Shown: positions 45,145 through 53,993 of the stretch, piece by piece
Position numbering within the stretch: position 1 is the first letter of the stretch
How the letters are laid out: every line of letters begins with the position of its first letter
Assembly (NCBI GenBank): GCA_947494805.1
Contig: CANLWK010000002.1
Location: 558,001 to 622,000, forward strand
DNA: 64,000 nt
Direction: 5' to 3'
From: an uncultured Croceitalea sp.
GTDB lineage: Bacteria > Bacteroidota > Bacteroidia > Flavobacteriales > Flavobacteriaceae
Notes under the pieces: model-generated
Database searches by the model: none
What the model was told of the DNA's origin: nothing
What the model saw: the letters and a program-made list of their open reading frames with translations, nothing else
Made by a program: the position numbers and the translations under genes

Positions 45145-46077
45145 CTACAACTTTAGAATTTTGTTGTTATCGGTGTTGTATAAGAAGTTATACTTTAAGG
45201 CACCACCAAGATATGCTTCATTATCACGAAGATAAGCGTAATAATTAGTCTGTCTTTCAAGTACTTCCTTCCCTGTTTTGTTCAAACGAACAGGGTTAAA
45301 ACTTGAGAACAAGGGTTTGATATTCGCTATAATTCTTTCGTATTGCGAATCACCGTAGCCGTAACTGTTTTGATTTGAAAGTACTTTGCCCAATAATTCG
45401 CGTTTTGTTTTGGGCTTATGTTGCGTTGCAACTTCCAAAACATTGTTCTCAACGGCATTAAGACCGTTTTTAATGCTAGGAAAACGTTCTAAATGAGCCT
45501 TAATGGCATCGGACAGATAAGCAAAGCTATAGTTTTTAAAATCTGTAAGGTTTTCTAATCTGATGGGGTTGTCACTGCAATACAATTGCCATACGTAATC
45601 AGCATATTCGATATCATCTTGCGACAGTACCACCTTATTCTCATAGAGTTTGAGCAATTGCTCATCGCTCAACTCATTGAGCGCATATAATCGATCACTA
45701 TCATCTTCTTTGCCACTGCACACCAAAGAGATTTCAGCATGCCGGCGATGTGTTTTTAGCCAGCTGATGACCGCTAGCATATTTACCTGACAAAAAAGGT
45801 CGTATTCAAACCAGAGCACAATCTTGTCTTGTTGTTTGTGATTGCAAAGGGAGCGGTATTCCTTCAAGGTTTTTTCAACAAACCACGATTTAGAGACTTT
45901 GTAATTTTTATTTAAGAATTCAAATCGGGTTTTCCAGAAAGATTCGCTGCCGACCGAAGCCAATGTCTTGCCTTCGCACAGCATCTCGCGCCACGTAATG
46001 ATATCGCCTTTGATAGGCAATGTCTGCAGCCTAGATGTGAAACTATCTCCGTTGGTTATGTGCAACAGTGATTTCAT
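45145..46077 (-). CDS. DUF1835 domain protein
   Basis: A 310-aa protein with the DUF1835 pattern: LLHITNGDSF at the N-terminus, GDIITWREMLCEG, and VLWFEYDLFCQVNMLAVI. The C-terminal third is a DUF3658-like region (LTKTGKEVLE-type winged pattern: RLNKTGKEVLERQTNYYAYL). Function unknown; homologues are common in Bacteroidota and Firmicutes. Followed at one-base spacing by the nucleoside phosphorylase. Confidence 0.85.
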   Translation of the reverse strand: MKSLLHITNGDSFTSRLQTLPIKGDIITWREMLCEGKTLASVGSESFWKTRFEFLNKNYKVSKSWFVEKTLKEYRSLCNHKQQDKIVLWFEYDLFCQVNMLAVISWLKTHRRHAEISLVCSGKEDDSDRLYALNELSDEQLLKLYENKVVLSQDDIEYADYVWQLYCSDNPIRLENLTDFKNYSFAYLSDAIKAHLERFPSIKNGLNAVENNVLEVATQHKPKTKRELLGKVLSNQNSYGYGDSQYERIIANIKPLFSSFNPVRLNKTGKEVLERQTNYYAYLRDNEAYLGGALKYNFLYNTDNNKILKL

Positions 46078-46108
46078 GTTAAGTTGTTGTTTCGTTGGTT
46101 AGAAAAAC

Positions 46109-46137
46109 TAAAAGTAATGTTTAAACAAAAAAAACAA
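46109..46137 (-). promoter_or_regulatory. Probable promoter of the DUF1835 gene
   Basis: On the minus strand TTG (46137-46135), 18 bases, then TACTTTTA (46116-46109), matching TAnnTTTG except the last base. The ATG at 46077 is 31 bases downstream. Confidence 0.45.
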
Positions 46138-46222
46138 AAATTATTCCGTCAAAACCTGTGCGTTTTGCCGATAAATTTAACAGTTCATCGAATAGGTTGG
46201 GAAAATTATTGGTGATAACAGG

Positions 46223-46552
46223 CTAGCCTCCAACACGTTTCACAGCAAACCCCTTGTCTTTTAAGAAGGACATGATTTTATCGCGGTAATCCCCTTGAAT
46301 GATGATGGTATCATTTTTATAGGACCCGCCCACACTGAGAAAGGACTTTAGTTCTTTGGCCAATTTCTTAAAGTCACTGTCAGCCCCGGTATACCCTTCT
46401 AAGATAGTGATGGGTTTGCCCTTACGCTTTTCATATTTACAGATAATAGGTGCGTCTTGCATCCAGTACCCTGGTTTTTGCTCTTCATGCTGTTCAGATT
46501 CCTCGGGGGTATGGTCAGGGAAAAGATTTTTGAGCTGGTCTTTTAAATCCAT
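46223..46552 (-). CDS. SUI1/eIF1-like translation initiation factor (YciH family)
   Basis: A 109-aa bacterial homologue of eukaryotic eIF1. The SUI1 domain is clear in the C-terminal 70 residues: KPITILEGYTGADSDFK, LKSFLSVGGSYKNDTIIIQG (in two strands) and the end KDKGFAVKRVGG. It likely affects start-site selection at the 30S subunit; the precise bacterial role is not settled. The acidic N-terminal part (HTPEESEQHEEQ) is low complexity. Confidence 0.88.
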   Translation of the reverse strand: MDLKDQLKNLFPDHTPEESEQHEEQKPGYWMQDAPIICKYEKRKGKPITILEGYTGADSDFKKLAKELKSFLSVGGSYKNDTIIIQGDYRDKIMSFLKDKGFAVKRVGG

Positions 46553-46638
46553 AGGACGTTTTTAGTGGTATCCGCATTTAATTTCTCGTCTCTTCACGAG
46601 GTAAAGAGAGGACTTGTTCTTGTCTGATCTTGCGCTTT

Positions 46639-47589
46639 CTACTTTTTTACCAATCCGAGTTCAATCAAGCGCTCGTGCAAATATGCCCCGGCCGTGATGT
46701 CCTCGAACTGTTTGGGGTTGTCGGCGGTAACGCAATCTTCAAGACAGTTTAAGGGCATTTCGCTTACCGGATGCATGAAAAAGGGAATGGAATATCTTGA
46801 AGTGCCCCACAATTCCTTAGGTGGATTCACCACTTGGTGAATGGTCGACTTCAATTTGTTGTTCGTCAATCGTGAAAGCATATCACCGACATTGATCATC
46901 AATTCGTTGGGTTGTGCGATTGCATCGACCCACTCTTTTTTATGGTTTTGCACTTGCAAGCCTTTGCCATGTGCGCCCATTAGTAGAGTAATAAGATTGA
47001 TATCGCCATGCGCTGCGGCACGAACGGCATTTTTGGGTTCAGTGGTAATTGGTGGATAATGGATCGGTCTTAAAATCGAGTTTCCGTTTTTTATCCATTC
47101 ATCAAAATATGTTTCCGTCAAACCAAGATGTAAGGCCAGGGCCCGAAGTACATATTTTGCAGTTTTTTCAAGCATCTGATAGGTTTCCTTGCCTATTTCA
47201 TTGAACTTGGGCAGTTCAGCAACCGTAACATTGTCAGGGTACTCTTCCGCTAGTTTTGCATTGTCCTCTACGTATTGCCCAAAATGCCAGAACTCCTTTA
47301 GATCTCCCTCTTTGCGACCTTTTGCATGCTCCTTGCCAAAAGACGTGTAGCCGCGTTGCCCGCCAATACCTTCTATTTCATACGAGTCTTTGGTGTCTTG
47401 GGGCAGGGTAAAGAACTTTTTAATTTCAGCATAAAGGTCCGAAACCAAATCATCGGACAAAAAATGACCACTCAACGCCACAAAACCAATGTTCTCGAAC
47501 GCTGAACCAATTTCTTTGATAAACTTTGCTTTTCGTTGCGGGTCCCCTGAGGTAAAGTCCGCCAAATTAACACTGGGTATTGCGCTCAT
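46639..47589 (-). CDS. Fe(II)/2-oxoglutarate-dependent oxygenase, isopenicillin-N-synthase type
   Basis: A 316-aa DIOX protein. N-terminal DIOX_N-like part (IPSVNLADFTSGDPQRKA) and a C-terminal double-stranded beta-helix with the iron ligands H-x-D in AAHGDINLITLL and the distal H in STIHQVVNP, followed by RYSIPFFMHP, whose Arg binds the 2-oxoglutarate. Homologues in plants and bacteria hydroxylate small molecules; the substrate is unknown here. A TACCTTTG box lies 22 bases upstream. Divergent from the E1 gene. Confidence 0.88.
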   Translation of the reverse strand: MSAIPSVNLADFTSGDPQRKAKFIKEIGSAFENIGFVALSGHFLSDDLVSDLYAEIKKFFTLPQDTKDSYEIEGIGGQRGYTSFGKEHAKGRKEGDLKEFWHFGQYVEDNAKLAEEYPDNVTVAELPKFNEIGKETYQMLEKTAKYVLRALALHLGLTETYFDEWIKNGNSILRPIHYPPITTEPKNAVRAAAHGDINLITLLMGAHGKGLQVQNHKKEWVDAIAQPNELMINVGDMLSRLTNNKLKSTIHQVVNPPKELWGTSRYSIPFFMHPVSEMPLNCLEDCVTADNPKQFEDITAGAYLHERLIELGLVKK

Positions 47590-47610
47590 AATGGTGATTT
47601 AATGATACCT

Positions 47611-47618
47611 CAAAGGTA
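47611..47618 (-). promoter_or_regulatory. -7 promoter element of the dioxygenase gene
   Basis: TACCTTTG on the minus strand, 21 bases upstream of the ATG at 47589. No exact -33 TTG was found at the expected distance. Confidence 0.45.
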
Positions 47619-47702
47619 AACAATATCCGATAATCTTGACCATATCCTTAATTCGCCAACCCATGTTTTTTAGTACATTTATGCCAATTGAAATTACAAC
47701 AT

Positions 47703-49679
47703 ATGCGCTACCATACTGGCAATCTTGATGATGGCACCTTGCTGTCACTTTATGAAAAGATGCTTAAGCCCCGAATGATCGAAGAAAAGATGTTGATTTT
47801 GCTTCGTCAGGGAAAAATATCAAAATGGTTTAGCGGTATTGGCCAAGAGGCCATTTCCATAGGTGTCACAGCGGCGCTAAAAACTGAAGAGTATATTTTG
47901 CCAATGCACCGTAACCTTGGCGTTTTCACTACTCGTGATGTGCCGCTGCACCGCTTGTTTGCGCAATGGCAGGGCAAGGCATCAGGTTTTACCAAAGGCC
48001 GCGACCGTAGTTTTCATTTTGGGTCCCAAGAACACAAGATTGTAGGTATGATTTCACATCTAGGACCCCAATTGGGTGTGGCAGATGGTATTGCCCTGGC
48101 CGACGTGCTCGGTCGAAAAAAACGGGTCACTGCTGTTTTTACCGGTGAGGGCGCCACTAGCGAAGGTGATTTTCACGAAGCACTTAATGTAGCCTCGGTA
48201 TGGAACCTCCCTGTGCTTTTTTGTATTGAAAACAACGGTTATGGACTGTCCACACCTACCAAAGAACAGTACAATTGTGAACATCTTGCCGATAGGGCCA
48301 AAGGGTACGGCATGGAATCGCGAATCATTGATGGCAATAATATTTTAGAAATATACACCAAGGTCAATGAACTGTGCAAAGCACTGCGAAAAAGACCGAG
48401 ACCAGTGCTTTTAGAGTTCAAGACATTTCGAATGCGTGGCCATGAAGAGGCAAGCGGTACAAAGTACGTTCCAGAAAAATTGATGAAGCAATGGGCACAA
48501 AAAGACCCTATTCGCAATTACGAGCAGTTTTTGCTTAAAAGTGGAATTCTGGATGAAGGTAAAATTGAATCCCTTAAAACAGCCATCTCGAAAGAGATCA
48601 GTGAAAATCTAGAAATTGCCTTTAATGAAAGTTCCATTCAAAGCAATAAAAGTGTTGAATTAAGTGATGTTTATCAAAAATATGATTTTGAGGTATTTGA
48701 AAAGTCTGAATTATCTAACAATATACGATTGGTAGATGCCCTTTCAGAAGGCTTGCGACAATCAATGGAGCGCCACAACAATTTGGTTATTATGGGGCAA
48801 GACGTTGCAGAATATGGGGGTGTCTTTAAAATTACCGAAGGCTTTACAAAGGCATTTGGTCGCAGCCGGGTGCGCAATACACCCATTTGCGAGTCTGTCA
48901 TTATTTCGGCTGCGATGGGGCTGTCAATTAATAAAATGAAAGCGGTCGTAGAAATGCAGTTCGCAGATTTTGTGAGTTCTGGATTCAATCCCATTGTGAA
49001 CTATTTGGCTAAGATTCATTACCGCTGGGGGCAAAATGCCGATGTAGTCATACGTATGCCCTGTGGTGGTGGCGTGGGGGCTGGACCTTTTCACTCGCAG
49101 ACCAACGAGGCTTGGTTTACCAAAACACCAGGGTTGAAAGTGGTATATCCGGCTTTTCCAGATGATGCGAAAGGACTTCTAAATACCGCCATCAATGACC
49201 CAAACCCGGTTTTGTTCTTTGAGCATAAAGGTTTGTACCGTAGCGTTTATGGTGACGTTCCCGAAAACTACTACACACTACCGTTCGGGCAAGCAGGAGT
49301 CGTTCGGGAAGGAAAAGACGTCACTATTGTTTCGTACGGAGCCGGAATTCATTGGGCCTTGGATACCTTAGAGCAGCATCCAGATATCGATGCTGAGCTT
49401 ATCGACCTTCGTACGCTGCAACCCTTGGATATGGAAAGCATCTATACTTCTGTTGAAAAAACAAATCGTCTTATCATTTTACAAGAAGATTCCCTTTTTG
49501 GAGGTGTGGCCAGTGACATTTCGGCCATGGTCATGGAACATCGGTTTGAATATCTTGATGCACCGGTCAAAAGAGTGGCAAGTCTAGAAACCCCAATACC
49601 TTTTGCTGCAAATCTTGAAACCGAATACTTGCCCAAACAACGTTTTGAGGCGGCATTGTTAGACCTGATGTCGTACTGA
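47703..49679 (+). CDS. 2-oxoacid dehydrogenase E1, alpha and beta subunits fused
   Basis: A 658-aa thiamine-diphosphate enzyme that carries both E1 subunits in one chain, a known Bacteroidota arrangement for the branched-chain 2-oxoacid dehydrogenase complex. Alpha part (~1-300): GQEAISIGV, TGEGATSEGDFHEALNVASV, FCIENNGYGLSTP (ThDP site). Beta part (~340-658): MGQDVAEYGGVFKITEGF, RNTPICESVIISAAMG, MQFADFVSSGFNPIVN, PCGGGVGAGPFHSQ. It decarboxylates 2-oxoacids from Val, Leu and Ile and passes the acyl group to E2. ATG 47703 is preferred over the TTG at 47688. E2 and E3 are not in the window. Confidence 0.93.
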   Translation: MRYHTGNLDDGTLLSLYEKMLKPRMIEEKMLILLRQGKISKWFSGIGQEAISIGVTAALKTEEYILPMHRNLGVFTTRDVPLHRLFAQWQGKASGFTKGRDRSFHFGSQEHKIVGMISHLGPQLGVADGIALADVLGRKKRVTAVFTGEGATSEGDFHEALNVASVWNLPVLFCIENNGYGLSTPTKEQYNCEHLADRAKGYGMESRIIDGNNILEIYTKVNELCKALRKRPRPVLLEFKTFRMRGHEEASGTKYVPEKLMKQWAQKDPIRNYEQFLLKSGILDEGKIESLKTAISKEISENLEIAFNESSIQSNKSVELSDVYQKYDFEVFEKSELSNNIRLVDALSEGLRQSMERHNNLVIMGQDVAEYGGVFKITEGFTKAFGRSRVRNTPICESVIISAAMGLSINKMKAVVEMQFADFVSSGFNPIVNYLAKIHYRWGQNADVVIRMPCGGGVGAGPFHSQTNEAWFTKTPGLKVVYPAFPDDAKGLLNTAINDPNPVLFFEHKGLYRSVYGDVPENYYTLPFGQAGVVREGKDVTIVSYGAGIHWALDTLEQHPDIDAELIDLRTLQPLDMESIYTSVEKTNRLIILQEDSLFGGVASDISAMVMEHRFEYLDAPVKRVASLETPIPFAANLETEYLPKQRFEAALLDLMSY

Positions 49680-49846
49680 CATGTCCCTGAAGGAGTTGGC
49701 TGTAATATTTTGAGAAGACTAGTATGAATAACAGCTAGAGAAGGAGGGCGTAAGCTGGCAAGATTGTTTTTTTAACAAACATTAACAGTTTTGCGAAATC
49801 AATTTTTCATTCCATCCGTATATATCTAAACTTCAAATCAAAAAGT

Positions 49847-50329
49847 ATGCGTATTATACAGTTCATAGGGGTTTTGGCCCTTATATGTAGTTTGACGGCT
49901 TGTTCTGTCTCAAAGTCTGCCCGAGAGCAGCGAAACCTTCTAAGTGGTACCTGGCAACTCAATGATGTCTCTTATGAAGGAAATACGGGAACCTTTAAAT
50001 CTGTTTTGTTTGGTGATGCCGAAGATATCTGTTTTGAAGACAGCAATTGGTTCTTTCGTGACAATAACAGCACAGGTCGCTATACCATAAAACCAAGTTC
50101 ATTGTGCCAAAGCGGTGACCGTTTTATAAAATGGTCCATTGTTGAACCAACCAACGGCCTTAGTCAATTGCAATTTAAATTTATTGATGAAAAGCTGAAG
50201 GATGTTTCGGGTGGTCGCGGCTATCGGTTGAACATTGCAAACTTGAACGCCCAAACAATGACGTTAAAATCGAATGTTACGGTTGACGGACAACCTGTGA
50301 CCCTTGTATATGAATTCACAAAACAGTAG
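49847..50329 (+). CDS. Lipocalin-like lipoprotein
   Basis: A 160-aa lipoprotein (lipobox LTAC-S). After a short basic start, GTWQLNDVSYEGNTGTF opens a lipocalin-like barrel, with YTIKPSSLCQSGDRFIKW and MTLKSNVTVDGQPVTLVYEF as later strands. It likely forms an outer-membrane-linked binding barrel of unknown ligand. It ends 4 bases before the OmpA gene start, so both probably share a transcript. Confidence 0.8.
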   Translation: MRIIQFIGVLALICSLTACSVSKSAREQRNLLSGTWQLNDVSYEGNTGTFKSVLFGDAEDICFEDSNWFFRDNNSTGRYTIKPSSLCQSGDRFIKWSIVEPTNGLSQLQFKFIDEKLKDVSGGRGYRLNIANLNAQTMTLKSNVTVDGQPVTLVYEFTKQ

Positions 50330-50333
50330 AACA

Positions 50334-51026
50334 ATGAGAAACTATATTTTCAAGAGTGCCATAATCATTATGGCCATGAGCATGGTAGTAGGATGTAAGA
50401 CCGTACAAAATGCCAATAAAAAACAAAAAGGAGCCGTCATAGGGGCTACAGGTGGTGCCGTCATCGGTGGCATAATCGGAAACAATGTGGGCAAAGGAAA
50501 CACCGCATTGGGCGCCATTATCGGAGCTGTTGTCGGAGGTGCCGCTGGCGGATATATTGGTGACCGCATGGACCGACAGGCCGAGCGTATAGAAGAAGAA
50601 ATTCCCGGTGCCGAAGTACAACGGGTAGGCGAGGGGATCAATGTGACCTTCACCCAAGATGCCGGGGTCTATTTTGCAACGAACAAAGCAAATGTACAAG
50701 GGGAATCTGCAACGGTCTTGAACAAATTGGCCAATATCTTTAAGGAATATCCAAATTCGAACATTTTGGTTGAGGGTCATACCGATAGCGCCGGAAGCGA
50801 TGAGTACAACTGGCAATTATCGCAACAGCGTGCAGAATCGGTCTCAAGTTATTTGGTTGCCCAAGGTATAGCCAAGAATCGATTCACCACCAAATGGTAT
50901 GGCGAAACACAACCCAAAGAGAGCAACGAAACCTCTGAGGGCAAAGCGGCCAACCGTCGTGTAGAATTGGCCATTGTTGCCAGTGATGAGTTGAAGCAAG
51001 AAGCCTTTGATCAAACCAAGAATTAA
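50334..51026 (+). CDS. OmpA-family peptidoglycan-binding lipoprotein with glycine zipper
   Basis: 230 aa. Signal peptide with lipobox VVGC-K, a glycine-zipper segment (~35-80; GGAVIGGIIGNNVGKGNTAL), then the OmpA C-terminal domain: YFATNKANVQGES, LVEGHTDSAGSDEYNWQLSQ, RFTTKWYGETQPKESN and GKAANRRVELAI. The Asp and Arg that bind diaminopimelate are present (HTDSAG and ANRRVEL). It anchors the outer membrane to peptidoglycan. ATG 50334 is preferred to 50304, which would give a misplaced signal. A terminator follows. Confidence 0.92.
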   Translation: MRNYIFKSAIIIMAMSMVVGCKTVQNANKKQKGAVIGATGGAVIGGIIGNNVGKGNTALGAIIGAVVGGAAGGYIGDRMDRQAERIEEEIPGAEVQRVGEGINVTFTQDAGVYFATNKANVQGESATVLNKLANIFKEYPNSNILVEGHTDSAGSDEYNWQLSQQRAESVSSYLVAQGIAKNRFTTKWYGETQPKESNETSEGKAANRRVELAIVASDELKQEAFDQTKN

Positions 51027-51047
51027 ACATTCTTAAAACACTTTTTG

Positions 51048-51077
51048 AAAATCCCGACAAAACCGTCGGGATTTTTT
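51048..51077 (+). terminator. Intrinsic terminator after the OmpA gene
   Basis: AAATCCCGAC pairs with GTCGGGATTTTTT around a 7-base loop, with a T-run on the plus strand, 21 bases past the OmpA stop. It insulates the following biosynthetic operon. Confidence 0.88.
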
Positions 51078-51101
51078 GTTTTTATACCCTAACTTGACCT
51101 A

Positions 51102-52223
51102 GTGAAGTATGATGTTGTGATTATTGGTGGTGGCTTGGCAGGCCTGACAGCTGCAATCCATTTGGCCAAGCATGAAACCCGAGTTGTGGTCATTGAAAAA
51201 AACGACTATCCCAACCATAAGGTTTGCGGAGAATATGTGTCGAACGAAGTAAAACCCTATCTACAGCATCTTGGGTTTGATGTAGACCAGCAAACCTCAA
51301 TTTCCATTGACACCCTTGCTGTAAGCACCCGATCTGGGAAGACGGTAACCACCAAATTACCATTGGGAGGTTTTGGTATCAGTCGGTATGCCTTTGATAG
51401 CACATTGCACACCATTGCCAAAGCCCAAGGAGTAGATTTTATACATGACACGGTCATAGCAACCGGTTTTTATACCGATAGGTTTCAAATAGAAACGACA
51501 AAGGGCTCGCAATTAGAGGTGCCTTTGGTCATTGGCGCATTTGGTAAGCGTTCGATATTGGACAGAAAGCTCGACAGGGCGTTCAGTAGACAGAAATCAC
51601 CATGGCTAGGTGTTAAGTGCCACTATCAGCTAGATGATTTTCCTGAACACTTGGTAGCCCTACACAATTTTGAGGGTGGCTACGGCGGATTGTCAAAAAC
51701 AGAGACTGGAGCAGTCAATTTCTGTTACCTGACCAAATTTGAAAGCTTCCAACAGTGCTCCAATATTGCCGATTTTAACGAAAGGGTAGTGGCAAAAAAC
51801 CCTGTTTTGGCCAAGTTCTTAAAAACTGCCGTGCCCCTGTTTGAAAAACCTTTGAGCATTGCCCAGATATCTTTTGCCAAAAAGTTTCCTGTAGAGCAGC
51901 ATATGTTGATGTGCGGCGATAGTGCCGGTTTAATACATCCGCTATGCGGTAATGGTATGGCCATGGCCATTCATGCGGCTAAAATTGCAGCTGAAGAAGT
52001 ACTGTGCTATTTAAAGGGAGAAAGTAAGAGGGCAGGCCTAGAGCAGCGATATGCGGAGCGATGGAAAAATCAAATGCAAGGTCGATTGTGGATGGGGCGT
52101 CAGTTGCAACGACTGTTGATGAATGCAACGGCCTCAAATATCGCGATGCACACCATTGCCAATTCAGAAAATTTATTGAAGGCGATGATTCGTCAAACCC
52201 ATGGAAAACCTATATTAGTATGA
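51102..52223 (+). CDS. FAD-dependent oxidoreductase, geranylgeranyl-reductase-like
   Basis: 373 aa. FAD-binding motif VIIGGGLAGLTAAIHLA at the start, the KVCGEYVSNEV block typical of the geranylgeranyl reductase / halogenase-like group, and CGDSAGLIHPLCGNGMAMAI near residue 270. Such enzymes reduce or oxidise isoprenoid or polyketide products. It is the first gene of a type III PKS operon and overlaps the methyltransferase by ATGA. The start codon is GTG at 51102, directly after the terminator. Confidence 0.87.
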   Translation: MKYDVVIIGGGLAGLTAAIHLAKHETRVVVIEKNDYPNHKVCGEYVSNEVKPYLQHLGFDVDQQTSISIDTLAVSTRSGKTVTTKLPLGGFGISRYAFDSTLHTIAKAQGVDFIHDTVIATGFYTDRFQIETTKGSQLEVPLVIGAFGKRSILDRKLDRAFSRQKSPWLGVKCHYQLDDFPEHLVALHNFEGGYGGLSKTETGAVNFCYLTKFESFQQCSNIADFNERVVAKNPVLAKFLKTAVPLFEKPLSIAQISFAKKFPVEQHMLMCGDSAGLIHPLCGNGMAMAIHAAKIAAEEVLCYLKGESKRAGLEQRYAERWKNQMQGRLWMGRQLQRLLMNATASNIAMHTIANSENLLKAMIRQTHGKPILV

Positions 52224-52933
52224 TGAATTTCACCTATCGAAGTTCGATACTTGAGTTGATGGACGATCCGAATTTGGAAGCGGACAAGTACCGGCAGGCC
52301 TATTTGGACATCAATAGATGCAATAAATGGCTCGGTGGAAACAAAATCACCATCAAGGCACTAAAAATCTTGCTAAAATCAAGAGCACAAAAATCGTATA
52401 CGATTTTAGACATGGGGTGCGGTGATGGTGAAATGCTGCGGCAAGTGGCACAAGCCTTTAAAAAAAAGCCTGTTAAACTCAATCTTATTGGAGTAGACCT
52501 CAAAGATGACATTTTAGATCTGGCCAGGGAAAAATCTGTAGATTACCCTGCCATTCAATTCAAGAACCAGAACATTTTGGCCTTGACCGAAACCTCGGGA
52601 TGTGATGTCTTGCTCTGCACGTTGACCATGCATCATTTCACCGATGAACAGATCAAAATTTTCTTGACCAAGTTTTCAAAAGTGGCACGAATTGGGGTTG
52701 TCATCAATGATCTACAGCGCAGTAAACTGGCTTATGCACTTTTTAAACTGTTCAGTATATTTTTCATACGCAGCCATACCGCCAAATACGATGGATTGGT
52801 GTCCATTACCAAAGGATTTTTAAAAAATGAGCTTTGGGCCTACGCCAAGAATATCTCAACCATGCAACATTCCATTCAGTGGAAATGGGCCTTTCGTTAT
52901 GTATGGGTCATGCAAACCAAACGACCTATATAA
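52220..52933 (+). CDS. SAM-dependent methyltransferase of the PKS operon
   Basis: A 237-aa class I methyltransferase. SAM-binding block ILDMGCGDGEMLRQVAQAF (~57-75), LIGVDLKDDILDLA (second acidic residue), and VLLCTLTMHHFTDEQI. It likely methylates the polyketide product of the adjacent type III PKS. The start is ATG at 52220 (MMNFTYRSS), which overlaps the reductase stop by 4 bases; a longer frame back to 52061 lies inside the reductase gene and is rejected. Confidence 0.86.
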   Translation: MMNFTYRSSILELMDDPNLEADKYRQAYLDINRCNKWLGGNKITIKALKILLKSRAQKSYTILDMGCGDGEMLRQVAQAFKKKPVKLNLIGVDLKDDILDLAREKSVDYPAIQFKNQNILALTETSGCDVLLCTLTMHHFTDEQIKIFLTKFSKVARIGVVINDLQRSKLAYALFKLFSIFFIRSHTAKYDGLVSITKGFLKNELWAYAKNISTMQHSIQWKWAFRYVWVMQTKRPI

Positions 52934-52936
52934 CCT

Positions 52937-53992
52937 ATGAGCAGCGTGAAAATAACATCGGTCTCAAAGGCCTTGCCCCAATACAGTCGTACGACGGCAG
53001 ACATTATTCCCTATGTGAACCTATGGTTGTCTGGTCAAGAGGACCGTTTTCGTCGCAAAGTGGTCAAAATTTTTGAAGGGGCGGGAGTCGACAAACGCTA
53101 CGGTATTATAGATATCGAAGAAGTTTTTATGGCAACCTCTTTTGAAGAAAAAAATACCATTTATGTGCGTGAGGTCAAAAAGTTGGGGTCTGAGGCCCTA
53201 AAAAAAGCATTGGCCAAAGTGAACTGGTCCGCCGATTCGCTGGATTATATCATTACGGTAAGCTGTACGGGCATTATGATACCATCTTTGGACGCCTATT
53301 TGATCAATGAACACCATTTAAAACAAGATGTTGTGCGACTGCCCGTAACCGAAATGGGTTGTGCGGCCGGGGTCTCAGGATTGATTTACGCTTCCAATTT
53401 TTTAAAGAACAATCCCAATAAACGTGCTGCCATTGTTGCCGTTGAGAGTCCCACGGCGACTTTTCAGTTAAACGATTACAGTATGGCCAATATGGTCAGT
53501 GCGGCCATATTTGGCGATGGGGCTTCATGTGTTTTGTTATCTTCAGAGGAAAATGCCGTTGGACCCCATATTGTTGGAGAAGAAATGTACCATTTTAAAG
53601 ATGCGACCCACCTTATGGGCTTTGATCTCACCAATACGGGACTCAAAATGATCTTGGACCCTGCGGTGCCCGAAGTTATTGCATCACATTTTCCGAAAAT
53701 CGTGCATCCGTTTTTAGAAAAATATGGTTCCCACATAGAAAAGGTAGACCATTTGGTGTTTCATCCAGGAGGGCGTAAAATTGTACAGACCGTTGAAGAT
53801 CTTTTTGGCGCCTTGGGCAAGAACATTGATGAAACACGGGGAGTTCTTAAAGCATATGGCAATATGAGCAGTTGTACCGTGCTTTACGTATTGGAGCGTT
53901 TTATGGACAAATCAATTGAAAAAGGTGAGCAAGGACTCATTCTGAGTTTTGGTCCCGGCTTTTCAGCGCAACGGGTTTTAATCGAATGGTAA
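52937..53992 (+). CDS. Type III polyketide synthase
   Basis: A 351-aa chalcone/stilbene-synthase-like homodimeric enzyme. The Cys-His-Asn triad is visible: C142 in PVTEMGCAAGVSG, H276 in LVFHPGGRK and N309 in AYGNMSSCTV. Bacterial members condense a long-chain acyl starter with malonyl-CoA to alkylpyrones or alkylresorcinols. The following genes (enoyl reductase, dehydratase, ketosynthase and ACP) could provide that starter. It lies 3 bases after the methyltransferase gene and one base before the next, tightly coupled. Confidence 0.93.
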   Translation: MSSVKITSVSKALPQYSRTTADIIPYVNLWLSGQEDRFRRKVVKIFEGAGVDKRYGIIDIEEVFMATSFEEKNTIYVREVKKLGSEALKKALAKVNWSADSLDYIITVSCTGIMIPSLDAYLINEHHLKQDVVRLPVTEMGCAAGVSGLIYASNFLKNNPNKRAAIVAVESPTATFQLNDYSMANMVSAAIFGDGASCVLLSSEENAVGPHIVGEEMYHFKDATHLMGFDLTNTGLKMILDPAVPEVIASHFPKIVHPFLEKYGSHIEKVDHLVFHPGGRKIVQTVEDLFGALGKNIDETRGVLKAYGNMSSCTVLYVLERFMDKSIEKGEQGLILSFGPGFSAQRVLIEW

Positions 53993-53993
53993 A

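Noticed and set aside
52061-52219. N-terminal extension of the methyltransferase within the flavoprotein gene
   Set aside because: It overlaps a conserved region of the reductase in another frame and lacks similarity; ATG 52220 gives a normal length.
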